Shown piece by piece: positions 45,001 through 56,375 of a stretch of DNA of 64,000 bases. The stretch spans positions 310,001-374,000 of the forward strand of contig JAJOHG010000013.1 in the NCBI GenBank assembly GCA_021029095.1. The letters are read 5' to 3'. Positions within the stretch are counted from its first letter, which is position 1, and each line of letters begins with the position of its first letter. Source of the stretch: Phellopilus nigrolimitatus (lineage: Eukaryota > Basidiomycota > Agaricomycetes > Hymenochaetales > Hymenochaetaceae). Under the pieces are notes generated by a model, which was not told the DNA's origin, did not search any database, and was given only the letters and a program-made list of their open reading frames with translations. The translations under genes and the position numbers were made by a program.

Positions 45001-46334
45001 CGCACCGCATCCGAGATCTAGACTAACGAAACAATTAGTCAGTTGGTCTATAACCAATCAAATCGTGATATTCACGCACACTTTCGCAGGAGGGGTTTCA
45101 AATTGGTAATGAGTCAACGCCTTCGTGAGTTGGTAGTAAGCCAAGACCTCCCACATTTCACTAGAAATTATACGTCAAGCCCATGCCCCAAGGATGAAAT
45201 AACAACTCTTACTGGTCTAAAACCACTCGCTCATAATTTCGTGGAAAAGGCACGTCCTTCGCGGAATAAGGGTGGTGTTTTTTTCCGTTCTTGATAATAA
45301 ATTGAGACTCTCGAGCGGACAGGTTGTGCTTGAGCTCTGCCAAAATCGTCCGATCCGCGGTAGAGAATTGCGCCTTCTCGTCATCGCTATTTTTAACCGT
45401 ATTTTTTGAGCTGCACTTGAGACGCTGTGTCTGCAAGAATGTGAGGAAGAACCGGTGCAATCGGATAGACGGACAGCAAGAAACAAGAGCGAAAGAAGAG
45501 CAACTTAATCGCCCAGTTAATCGCCCAGTGCATCGTGCGGGAAACTATTCTGAAGAAACGAGAGAATTAAGAACGTACCTGTGATGTTTCAGGCAGTGGT
45601 TGCGTGTTCTTCTGCACATTCGGAACGTGCGTTTGTGCCGGGTCGCGGGAGAATCTGCCTTCCATAACTCCAGATGCGGTCGAAGGCCGCCGCTCTTTCA
45701 TGTCGGACTCGGTGCTTGATCGCGGAGAATTGCGCCACGGAAACGAATGTGCCGCTGGGTTGTCGAAACACGACGCTTTCGTGGAAGGTGAAGACGATGA
45801 TAGCGGTTCGGCCGAGAAATGAGATCGATGTTTCACATTCGCGTAGGACGACGGCGGGTCAGGGGGCCGCTGGACCTGTGGACCAGAAACGGGATTTTCC
45901 ATAGTCATCGGCTTGCCAGCTAACGGAGAATGGAAGACCCTGAATCCGGAACCATTTCTAATGTCTCGTGTTTCCTCCGTTTTTGCGGCTGATTGCAAGT
46001 CGCTGACGCTACAAGAACGAGCGGAAGGCGCGCTGCGCTTGAATTTGAGGTAGTTGCGAGCGCGACTACCCTCGCTGGCATATCCCTCCAAGCTCGCCGC
46101 CGTCCGCGCGAGGGCCGCCTTCAATCCAGAGGTTGGCTCGGGAGGAATTGATAGCCGAGACGGTGATATAGACGAGCCGCGGCTGGTACTCGACGATGAA
46201 GGAGTCCGTGCTTGCGCCCACGGTTTGCTTTCAACCTCCGAGTCCGTTGTCTCGACAGGACTGGCCGTCGCCCTCGATCGCGACTTGGCGTGTCCCGGCT
46301 CCGTAGGCATATTCTGCTTGCAGCGGCCCAGCAT
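42050..46334 (-). CDS. SAM-dependent methyltransferase-domain protein, large
   Basis: A 1163-residue protein from 13 exons: 46334-45579, 45430-45213, 45160-45080, 45022-45002, 44944-44908, 44843-44828, 44762-44675, 44615-44574, 44519-44480, 44422-44405, 44347-44309, 44259-42413 and 42338-42050. A disordered Ser/Pro-rich N terminus leads to ERVVLDQ, then a class I methyltransferase fold: motif I VLDLGCGAGAW (352-362), GLDIVPLHPDL, NRVSWVQAN, LPFPENEFDFV and LRVMKPGGVIEILDEDLHFPG. A long Ser-rich tail with helical pieces follows. The catalytic domain is cut into tiny exons (21, 37, 16, 18, 39 and 40 nt), all needed to keep motif spacing. The joins close to a multiple of three with no stop. Proteins of this shape are common in basidiomycetes and uncharacterised; substrate unknown. 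Confidence 0.88.
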
Positions 46335-47526
46335 GGCGCGCACTTTATACTTTGCTCGCTCGGAGTCAATCGAGAGATCTTGTCACCTTGTGTACCGCGT
46401 ATGTATATTGGCTGCGTCGGCAGAGATTTTTTTTTTTGGATAATGATAGCAACAACTACAAAGCGCGAAACAAAAGGGAGCATTAGGCAGCGTCGCCATC
46501 GGTGTCTTACGGGTGAGAGCTTAGGGCGGTAATACATTTCTGTCCGGCTCCGAATTTGCTTCGAAAATCCTACGACCTGAAACTACCATGGCAGCTTCTT
46601 TCATTTTATTTAACAAAAACAAGTCTCTAAAGCAAACTTGAGAGCGATTCTCGTAGGGCTTGTACATGCAAAAGACCTATTAAATGGCATATGTAGGGAT
46701 TTTCCTAGAGGAAACAAAAGCTTCATCGTCAGTCTTCGACTGGTGACAGTTCTCAGGCCTGAGATCTTCTCATTTCGTGTAGATATATAGCCGGTGTTGC
46801 TTCATCTATTATCGTAAGCGCAAACGTGCTCATCAACAAATTGAACTCAATCGCGCGGTTTTACGAAAACAAATCCCGACGACGGACACGATAGATCGGA
46901 TTCCCGTGAATTGCGGAGGTTCCCTGAGAGCAGCAGACAGACAAGGAACGGGCGAGGGTTTTTTCTTCTTTTCACGAGAATAATTTCACCACACTCAGTA
47001 TCTCCGGTGATCAAGAGAGCCCAGTCTTTATATAATGCCTTCATTCGCTAGCAGTTTCAATATGCATAGATGGATGCTGTAAAGCAGTCCACCATATCTG
47101 CAGTATATCAGGTTCCAGTAAATGCACAGACCCCTCCAGTAAGTGCACATGTTCTCCAAAAGAACCGTACGCCCCTTATGCACATATGTCTTTCAAGCAT
47201 ACGACGCTTTTGAATTGTGTACCTATGATGATACACGCCCCTCCTCCAAATGTTTTATCAGGGGAGTCAATCCCGGTCGCTTATGTATATATCTACACTT
47301 AAAACTTGACAGTGCCATATATAGTCTAAAAACGTTGACACAAACAAAGTCTGTTGACTAGCTAGCTACACCATTTTTTGATTTCTTGAAGTGCTGAAGT
47401 ATTCGTTGGAATGGGACCCTTATCCGGTGTAGTCCATCTAACGTGACGTGACTCGTATAAAGTGTCACAGTTTGTTTTAAAGCTCACGAGCCAACCTCAA
47501 TCTGAAAAATCATCCTAATATCCGCA
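46335..47526. other. Divergent intergenic region (methyltransferase / SEN15)
   Basis: About 1.2 kb between start codons facing apart. It is AT-rich. Near 47110-47150 two partial copies of a ccagtaa(a/g)tgcaca-like phrase stand about 20 bp apart. No exon or RNA gene is recognised. Confidence 0.5.
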
Positions 47527-48171
47527 ATGGAGAAACATCCATCGGTATGCATGCAGGCCAATATCACGTTACTTTTTTGACCATTCTGCCTTTCGTTTTT
47601 ACTTAGTTTCCAGCCGTTTCCGCCCTGGCGAAGTCGTACCCTCGAGCAGCTGGGGCGCTGCTGTCAACATACAATGATCTAAGCTTAGGTACGGGTCGTC
47701 GCTATTACACAACATCCTCTGCAAACAGAGCTCCGAAAGCGAGAGATCTCCGATGTATCAGAGACGAGCTTAAACTTATCTTTCTGCACTTTCTCGAACA
47801 CTGGTAGCCCAAATGTGGAAAGATGTCGAAGTCGTCGACATCCCCAGCTGCTCTAGAGGCGCATTCCGTGGTCGTCGACCAAATACTGTAGGTCCTCTTA
47901 TTGACGTCAAGTTGGTTCAAATCAAACTCGAAACGCATTTAACAGGATGTCGTTCTCGCTGTCGTTCCCTGCGCTATGACCGAATTATTATCCCTTGATT
48001 GGTAAGAAGGCTTACATATTCAATTCTAAACCATAATTCTCTTTTCGAAGGATAAAGGGTGCATTCAAAGATCTAGGCGACCCGCCAGAGATCTTCCTGG
48101 GCATTTCGACGGAAGACTCGTCAATAGTATATTACAAAATTAGTCCCGGATTCGCCAAACCGCCTCTATAA
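47527..48171 (+). CDS. SEN15: tRNA-splicing endonuclease subunit Sen15
   Basis: A 118-residue non-catalytic subunit of the heterotetrameric tRNA intron endonuclease, where it pairs with the Sen34 catalytic subunit. Five small exons: 47527-47544 (18 nt), 47607-47688, 47808-47887, 47946-48001 and 48051-48171. The product reads MEKHPSFPAVSALAKSYP, then YNDLSLAQMWKDVEVVD, RGAFRGRRP, DVVLAVVPCAMTELLSLDWI, DPPEIFLGISTEDSSIVYYK and ISPGFAKPPL. The TYNDL-xxAQxWxDV block, the CAMTE-LSL strand and the final VYYKI-GxxKPP block are the family signature. No single exon is long enough to stand out, so this gene is easy to miss. All introns are GT..AG and every phase closes. The 119-bp intron 2 is longer than usual. 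Confidence 0.88.
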
Positions 48172-48981
48172 AAATTTGACCCGACGGATTGCATCCGGGT
48201 ACTTTCTCCGTCGAAATGAGGTCAGACACACACATATTCTTATCCAATCATTCTCTCAACTTCCAGAACACCATAAGGTTACTTGTTATTTCAAGGCTTT
48301 AGGAAATCGGCGCCGACTTCGCTCCGCTAAACCCTTCAGCTGGCATTAGAATCCCTCGGTGACCGTCAAAATAGAATTGGGTATTCAGTGCGCGACCCTC
48401 ACGTACCTGTCTGCTGTTTATCCCCGGACCGCAGAATATGAGGCAGCAGCTCTCTTCAGCTTCACTACATAGTACGCCATATGTATGATTATTGTTCCGT
48501 ACACATTGACGTTAATACATTCTTTCTGCAACGAAGAAAGAGTAGGCGCGGCGTTCTTCGGCGATATTTGGAATATAAACGAGCAACGCATTTTCTTACT
48601 CCAGGATAACCTTGGAATATGTATCAAATCTTTTCGACTCTCAACAGCCTGCCCGAATACTTCTCTCCTGCATTGTTTCTTGTTTCGCCATGACTTCGGA
48701 GGTAGGTGATTACGCTTCAGATCAAATGATTATTTTTGGTCTTCAATCTTCCGAAATTCGAGCGGCAAAATATACGCGCAACTTTGTGGAGGTTTCAAAC
48801 AGGAAGCTGGCAAAACTGGCATCGACACGTCACTAGACTTGGAACTGGGCAAGCTATAAAGCTGTACATGCTTCATGCACAGTAGACGCCCTGACTTCTC
48901 CTGCACGTCGGTCTTCTGTAGTCAACATCTTGACTCAGGCTTGAGCTCGGGTCGGGTTTCTCTGTTCGAGGAGTTCTAAAA
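48172..48981. other. Intergenic region
   Basis: About 810 bp between SEN15 and the GH74 gene, both on the plus strand. It is AT-rich and should contain the GH74 promoter. The open frames at 48418-48836 have no recognisable content. Confidence 0.5.
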
Positions 48982-51592
48982 ATGTACCTCAGCTTCCTAG
49001 CAGTTTTGGTTCCTGCGATTGTCGCTCGCGCTGGTGTAACTTCACAGTCCTATGACTGGACGAATGTCAAAATCGGTGGCGGAGGTGGTTTTGTCCCAGA
49101 CATTGTGTTTAACCCCAACGCGAAAGGTCTTGCATTCGCGAGGTATGTAGATATTATTACGACGTATGTCTATTGCAGACTTACTAGCAAACACATCAAA
49201 GAACGGATATTGGTGGAGTGTACCGTTTAAATACGGATGACTCCTGGACACCTCTTCTTGACTTTGCTGATGATGCGCACTGGGACTTCTGGGGATCAGG
49301 TATGTTCTGGTTCTTCCTCAGATGTACTGACATTTTTAGGACTTCTCTCTTATAGATGCTTTGGCCACGGATCCGGTTGACCCTGACAATCTATACATTG
49401 CCGTCGGGATGTACACAAATTCTTATGATCCAAACAATGGCACCATCCTGATCTCCCATGATCGTGGTGACTCCTTTACCGCTGTCCCGCTTCCCTTTAA
49501 AGTTGGTGGAAATATGGCAGGTCGCGGCTTAGGAGAGCGACTCGCAGTTGATCCAAACAATGTAAGCTCTAGAAGCAATGAATAAAAATGAAATGTATTG
49601 ACTTATTTTCTTCGTGTATCTTCTTAGAATAGTATTGTTTACTTTGGTGCTCGCTCAGGCCACGGTCTCTGGAAATCCACGGATGCTGGGTCTACTTGGT
49701 CAAATGTATCCGACTTCCCCTCGGTCGGTACGTATGCGCAGGATCCCTCTGACACGACTGGAATTGGCGACGATCTTATGGGCATTGCCTGGGTTACGTT
49801 CGACTCGAGTTCTGGGACAGCCAGCGGTTCCAGTAGAATTTTCGTCGGAGTTGCGAACATGGGCGCCGACAATGTTTTTGTGAGCGAGGACAGTGGCGCA
49901 ACGTGGAGTGCTATCGAGGGGCAGAGAAATGACTTTATTCCCCACCACGGTAGGTGCTGTAATATTATAGACGAATCAGGCTTACAGCGATCATATAGGT
50001 GTTTTGTCTCCCACTGAGGACGCGCTCTACCTTCCATATGCGAATGGTATCGGCCCCTGGGATGGCACTGCTGGATACATCATGAAGTATTTCATCTCGA
50101 ATAGCACCTGGGTGGACGTGACGCCGGCACAGGGCATCGCCGATAACAGTTACGGATATAGTGGGTTTTCAGTGGATCTTCAGAAACCCGGTACTCTAAT
50201 GGTCGCGCCTTTCAACGAGTATTACCCTGATGCCAAGTTAGCTTCTATTTCTTAAATGTTTCCTTGATTTGTCTTACATGGGGCGCTGGATCTTTAGCAT
50301 TATGCGCTCAACGGACGGCGGTCTCACGTGGACGCAAATATATAGCTACGGCTACCCACCCCCTGACTATGAGTTAGCCGTTTATCCCTACTATAATTAT
50401 GATGTCTCGAAGGCCCCGTGGATTACGACATTTGCTACTGGCGACACGAAGATTATCGGATGGGGAATACAAGGACTTGCCATCGACCCGTTCGACTCAG
50501 ATCATTGGCTTTACGGTACGGGTCTGACGATATACGGAGGGCACGATCTCACCAACTGGGATGCTAACCCCCGCTTGAATGTCACCGTTGCGAGCTTGGC
50601 GGACGGCATTGAGGAAACAGCTGTCCAGTCACTGACTGCGCCACTTACCGGGCCAATACTCGTCTCAGCAGTCGGTGATGTTGGAGGGTTTGTTCACACC
50701 AATTTAACAACCCCCCCTCCGACGTTCACAAATCCTATTTGGGCTGGAGTGAGCATTACATATTGGTCATCGTTCGATTATCGCATAAACTAGTCTGACA
50801 AATTCTGATTAGACTGCGAGTAGCGTTGATCATGCTGGAGGGAACCCCTCGCATATCGTTCGCGTCAGCGGCATCTCTGGTTCTTCTTCAGTGTCGGTCG
50901 CCACGTCAACGGACGGTGGAATAACTTGGTCGCCTTATGCAGGTGCTCCTTCCACGTCTGAGAACATTTATAGTGGAAAGATTGCTATGTCCGCTGATGG
51001 CGACACACTTGTGTGGGCTCAAGCCACCGGCTTCTCTGATGTCATGGTGTCGAAGAACGGTTCCTCCTTTTCCGCTGCTGCTGGTCTGCCGAGCGGTGCG
51101 ATCGTAGCCTCTGACAGGCTAAACAACACTGTGTTCTACGCTGCTTCTGGTGCGGAGTTTTTCATCTCGATAGATGGCGGATCCACCTTCACCCAGGCCT
51201 CGACGCTGGGAAGCGCCACGAGCGCGTCACAGATCGCCGCAAATCCATTCGCGGCGGGGGAATTTTTTGTTTCGACAAGCCACGGCATCTGGCACTCGAC
51301 AGACTATGGCTCTCATTTCACTGGTCTCGGTGGCCCGACGCAGGCGTGGAGCATCGCCGTAGGGAAGGGCGCATCTGCAAGCGGCCCGCCCGCGCTGTAC
51401 GCTGCGGCGACGATCTCCGGAACGAATTCGTTGTACAGGACAGACGACCTTGGCGCGAACTGGGCGATGTTACCGACAGCAGAGACAGCGCTGTCATCTG
51501 CATCAGCCATGGTCCTTGCAGCCGACCCGAACGTCTACTCTCAGGTATTTGTAGGCACCAATGGAAGAGGTATATTTGTTGGGCATGCATGA
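48982..51592 (+). CDS. GH74 xyloglucanase (secreted)
   Basis: A 751-residue secreted beta-glucanase acting on the xyloglucan backbone of plant cell walls. Exons are 48982-49142, 49202-49299, 49356-49561, 49628-49949, 49999-50236, 50298-50748 and 50813-51592. After the signal peptide (about 1-17) it shows the GH74 double seven-bladed propeller: repeated STDGG and SxDGGxT blade motifs, the N-terminal ARTDIGGVYRLN with the first catalytic Asp, LGERLAVDPNN, RIFVGVANMG, and SAVGDVGGFVHTN with the second likely catalytic Asp. It ends shortly after GTNGRGIFVG and has no CBM1. Endo or exo (reducing-end) mode cannot be told from what I can see. The gene is intact with short GT..AG introns. Confidence 0.93.
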
Positions 51593-51972
51593 CAAACAGG
51601 CACTTCGCGGCACAAGAAAATTCGAATCTGATTCACATAAATACTTTCGTTGATTTAGGAAGTGACAAAATAAATAATGATTTTGTTATCACACGAAGGT
51701 GACATAAGGGTGGGTACGGGCTAATGACCCTGGTGTTACTCTCAAGAATCGGCTGGTTCTTTTGTCTGCGTAATAGTCAGCATACGTGGTCAAAAAATGT
51801 TGACATGACCTCCGGTCGAATCTACACGGAATCATGCTGTTTTATTTTTAACAGACCGTTGAGACCACCCGCGATATGTGCCTTCAGCATGTATACATGC
51901 AGCTTGTCATAAAATACACCCGATCTACACTTTACAAACAATTATTAAAAATTTTATGTTACACACAACAGC
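51593..51972. other. Short intergenic region between convergent genes
   Basis: About 380 bp between the stop codons of GH74 (+) and the HECT ligase (-). AT-rich, consistent with two 3' untranslated regions. No coding exon seen. Confidence 0.6.
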
Positions 51973-54900
51973 TTATGACAAATCGAAGCCAGCTCCGGAC
52001 GTGATGGCCTGTAGGAGCTTTTCTCTCAGAACCCGTTCGCTCGTATACCGCGGAAGCTGTGTCCACTTATTCAGCATAGAGTTCAGTACAAGGCACAGAA
52101 GAGGAAATACTTGCCTTGAGAAGGTTAACGCACGTACTCGCCGTTGGCAGGCGGTGCTGGTCATTTCCGGCGTCGCGGATAGAGAAGTTGGGTTGTAACT
52201 CCTTGAATCCTCTGAAGAAGGATCGATCAGTACGACATACGCGTACCTCCTAGAAAAAAAGGAAAGAAACATACAAAAGTGGAGGCCGGCTGCAGCTTGT
52301 AGCGAAGCGGAGCAGCGCCTTGCGTTGCTCATGGTCGAAGGAGTTCACGACCTGGTGAGGATAAAAAAGTTGGCTCAGATAAGAGAATGTTGAGCTCGTG
52401 GCGCACCTTCCAAAACGTTGTTACTGTCTGCTCCTCGTCGGAATAAAGACCGCTGTAGTTCGTGTGGCTCCTCAGGTCGTCCAGGTCTATCGGCGAATTA
52501 ACGCCTCCAATCAAGATTTGGAGTTCCTGTTGATTAAACATGCTTATAAATGGAAATGCCGTCAGTCCTTTCACCCTCGCCCACAGGGAAAAGAAGTAAG
52601 CACGACGAACCGAATCCACTTTGGGTCAATCATGTCCGAAAGCCCTTCGAAGAAGGCTTCGCTCTGTGGCCGAATTTGCTTCGTCAGGCGATAGTGGCAT
52701 ACAAGGTAGATGTACTGCAGGCGGTTTTCCCGGGTCACTGGCGTGTTGCTCCCGTTTGGGATCAAGTCGATTGTCTTCGCCACGCCGAAGTCTGTACACG
52801 CGGCGTTTCATTTTAGTCATGCGAGCCATTAATCCTCGAAAGAGGTATACTGACTATCCTCAACGACCGCAAAGGTCAGCGACAGGTCCTCCGGATTTCC
52901 GTCGTAGTTCTTCAGGAACAGAAGCCCATTGTACAGCTCTAGGTCAAGAGATGCGAGGTCGTCTAGGTAGCTTTGCTTTCCCAACCACTATGGTCAAGTG
53001 CGTCAGTCAATGCAAACTAGCGATAGTATTGCTCCGCCACCGACCTTCGCAAGGAAGAAACCGGCGAATGCAACGTCGACAAGGATTCCCTCGTACAGAG
53101 CCTTTCCCAGTATTCGTCCGATGAAGCGGTACCAGTCCAAACTGTGAGCTGTTCAGAGTAACTTTCGTTAGAGGATTGGTTCACTTCGAACTGAATACTA
53201 CGCACGCTCTTTAGCGTAAGAGTGCGGGTTCGGGTACAGTTCGTTCTTCTTTGTTGCCAGCCAGAGGCCGCGGTCGGTGTCGAAAACTTCCTTGCAGAGC
53301 GACGTAAAAAACTCTTTGAACACACCACCTCCGTCAATACCCGCTCTATCACCCAAAGTCAGGCTATTCTTCACTGAATTGATGAAAATCAGAAACTCAC
53401 TCCTCATTTCCAAACAGGTCGACAAACGTGATCTCGACAAGACCCTTCAGGTTCGTGTTCGCAAGCTTGTCAAAGCCATCTGACGCGACGTTCCCGCGAC
53501 GAACAACCACGCGCGTGCGCGTCCGTGCGGTCGCTCTCTCGAAACGGTGCGCACTGCCAGCGTATGCAATCATGTCGTTCACGACGAATTGGCGGAAGAT
53601 CTCGACACGAGTCGCGAAAGGGATCGCGAAAGGAATGTTGTTGAGCACCCCAAGGCGCGGGGAGAGGTGCGCGAGTTGCCGCTTGGAGAGCGCCCGCCCG
53701 CCGTGTCGCGTCGAGGGGGAGGCGTCCTCATCGGTGGAAAGTGCTTGTTCTTCGTAACTAAGACATAAACAAGCTTTGTGAGAAGCTGATGGATGGAGAA
53801 TGCTTAGGCACTTACACAGCTGCATCGACAAAGGATGTCATATCTAATTGGGATGAGATTAACCAGTGATCAGGTGGTGTGAACGGCCGCCTTGAACTAA
53901 CTCTGAAGTCAGTACCTGCTTGTCTTTCTCATGAGAAGGGGCGGTCTCACTCTCTAGCATGTATTGCTTGTAGAAGCTTGGTCACTTTGTCTCGTACACC
54001 TTCCCAGGAAATCAATATCTCGGGCGCCTTTCCTCCAGACGTCACAGACTCGCTCCAGTATAGCGTAAAAGCGATATTCAGAAGCTGCCGTGAGAACGAT
54101 ACAAGCTCATCAACAGTCAGAGGATTGCGGTGCACCGCGGACGTCGAGGGTGCGGCGGGCGAACGTGACGCAAAGAACTCGTCGTCGCCCATAGTAAGCA
54201 GTGCCTGGGTGTAGAGGTCGGTGAGGAAGATTAACGGTAGCCACGCGCTGGCATGCGCAGGGTCTGCGAGTACCTGAGTGCTGCCGCTCTCGCCATCGTC
54301 TCGCACGAGCGCAGTACCACGCACATGCCCGCGGTACAACTCACGCACGAGTCCGCCACCGGCTCCCGCGAGCACTCCCGAGAGTACATCGGGCCGGCAC
54401 GTAGGCCATGCGGTGTACAGCGCGAGGAAGAACGCATACAAGCGCAGACGTGTCGTAGGATGCGCACCGGTCGCCGCGAGGAGCGCGCTGACATGCTTGG
54501 ACGCAGCGAGCGTGCGCAGGCGTGCGCGCGTCTTTGCGTCCACCTCGATAGCCGGTGCTGGACGCGTCTGAGGCACTGGAAGCGCCGATGATGACGGGCC
54601 TGCGATGGGCTGGATGTCCTCGTCGTCCTCGTCGTCTCCGTCGTCTCCGTGTATCCAGGATGATTGTAAGACATCAGAATCCGCAGACGGCGCCTCGAAC
54701 ACGGATGCAGGGAGGTCCACGACGAGAAGCGTGAGGAGCTCCAGATAGGCCTCCAGTGTCTGAACGGTTTTCATAACTTTGTACCTTGGGGGCATGAACG
54801 TGCAAAGATTCGCGAGGAGGTGTATCCTGACTTGAAGGGGAAAGGTGGACGTGAGTTCTTGCATTACCGGTACAATGAGATGGATCATGTGCAGCGGAAG

Positions 54901-55841
54901 ACGTGCAGAGAACTGCGAGAGCGACTGGAGTGGAAGGCGGTTCGGAAGAAGAGGGATTGTGAGTATGTATTGCACCGTCTGTACAAAGCTCGTCGTATAC
55001 AGCTCGGAATCGACCGGGGACACTGTAAATGGCGCAGTAAACAAGGGAACAAGAAGAGGGAGAGCGGTGGATGTAGCTTTCGCTTCTACAGGCTACAAGG
55101 AGTCAGTGAAAAGATTCATTTGGTGCAGATAAGAACCGCTCACTATTCGCTCAGTAGCTTGCTTCAAAAATAGATAATAATCATTTCGAAGCAAGTAGGA
55201 TACAATGTTTTGACCCATGATGGCATCGGTAGCTGTCCAGTCGAGCAAGGCATTGATTATTTTGAGATGCGGTAGAGTATGCTTTGAGCTACGAGTATAT
55301 GGTCAGTACTGTCTGCTTCTTGACATGCTTGTCATATTTTGCAGCATAGACTCACTCCGGATGGCAGGCTACGAAACGTAAAAGCTGAATCGCTACTTGG
55401 CGCATGAGCACAATCCAGCTTTCTCGATGCAATCCGGTAGCCAGTCCAGCAAAGTGTTCTAGACGAACGGAAAGTAAACAATGAGCAGAACAGGCAGAGC
55501 AAGTTGTATGCACCTTGACCTAGGTCAGCCGTTCGTTCGGACCAAATCGCCAGTCTGTCCTCGTCAGTCTTGAGGAGCACCAAGCACCTCATCGCGTCGA
55601 TTCTCGACGGATCGCTATCGAAACGTTCCTTGAGCTCCTCCCTCATCGCCTTCCTGTTCAACTGTGCGCGCCACCAACGTTGCAGGGTCACGACAGCCTC
55701 CTGGCGCAATCGTTGCTGGAGACGCTCATTGCGAATAGCTTTGGCCTGCTGCATGAGCTCATCGTGGGTGGCAGCGGCGGACGCGCCACCGAGGTTCATG
55801 CGCCGCTGTCGCCTATCGTCGCCAGTGAAGAGCGGGAACAT
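51973..55841 (-). CDS. HUL5: HECT E3 ubiquitin-protein ligase, HUL5/UBE3C type
   Basis: A 1035-residue ubiquitin ligase in 14 exons: 55841-55514, 55458-55356, 55288-55144, 55092-53951, 53896-53816, 53757-53401, 53345-53206, 53148-53045, 52987-52855, 52791-52611, 52542-52407, 52351-52275, 52211-52115 and 52056-51973. HUL5 works on proteasomes and extends ubiquitin chains on damaged proteins. It starts MFPLFTGDDRRQR, has an IQ-like motif (AVVTLQRWWRAQLNRK, 49-64), a helical middle part, and the HECT domain from AGIDGGGVFKEFFTSL through WYRFIGRILGKALYEG, VTRENRLQYI and MFNQQELQILIGG to the catalytic Cys1003 in LPTANTCVNLLKLP. The last intron begins GCAAGT (GC-AG). All phases close. Confidence 0.94.
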
Positions 55842-56375
55842 GGTTGTCGCTGACGAAGACAAGTTGGCGTATGGGGGACGCGTTCATGAGTACGCAAGCG
55901 CACGCTCGGAGACGCACGCGATTATGGATGGCACCGGCTTACATTGCGGCAATGGTCGGCAGCTAACTTCAAACACAATTCACTTCAAAAAAAAAAAGCA
56001 AAAATTGGCAACAAATGTGCATAGGACAGCCTGTCGACGAGCAAAGGCAACAGTCTCCAAGCTGTCCGGGATCAAATCAGAGCTCGGAATATTGCCTTGC
56101 AAAGGCTTGGATCATATCGTTTAGTATCAACCCACGTGGCAGACTAGTACATTGCACTGCCATGTGCGATATAAAGCATGCTCGCCCGTTTTTTGTTCCC
56201 TCATTCCTTCCCTCCCTCCTTCTCCTGCCCTCCTCCGTGCCGTTCTCGTGCTCGCTCCTTGTTTGTGCTGCCGCCTAACACGTTCTTTTTTGAAACGTTC
56301 TTTGTCCAGATCCTAGGCTGCGCCTTATAATCTCCAAGTTCTTGTCGGCATCACTTCTCTCACTTATCTCCAGCG
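55842..56375. promoter_or_regulatory. Divergent promoter region, HUL5 / AA9
   Basis: About 530 bp between start codons facing apart. It contains a C/T-rich stretch at about 56200-56270 next to the AA9 gene, typical of fungal core promoters, and a cttataat element near 56325, about 50 bp before the AA9 start. Confidence 0.5.
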
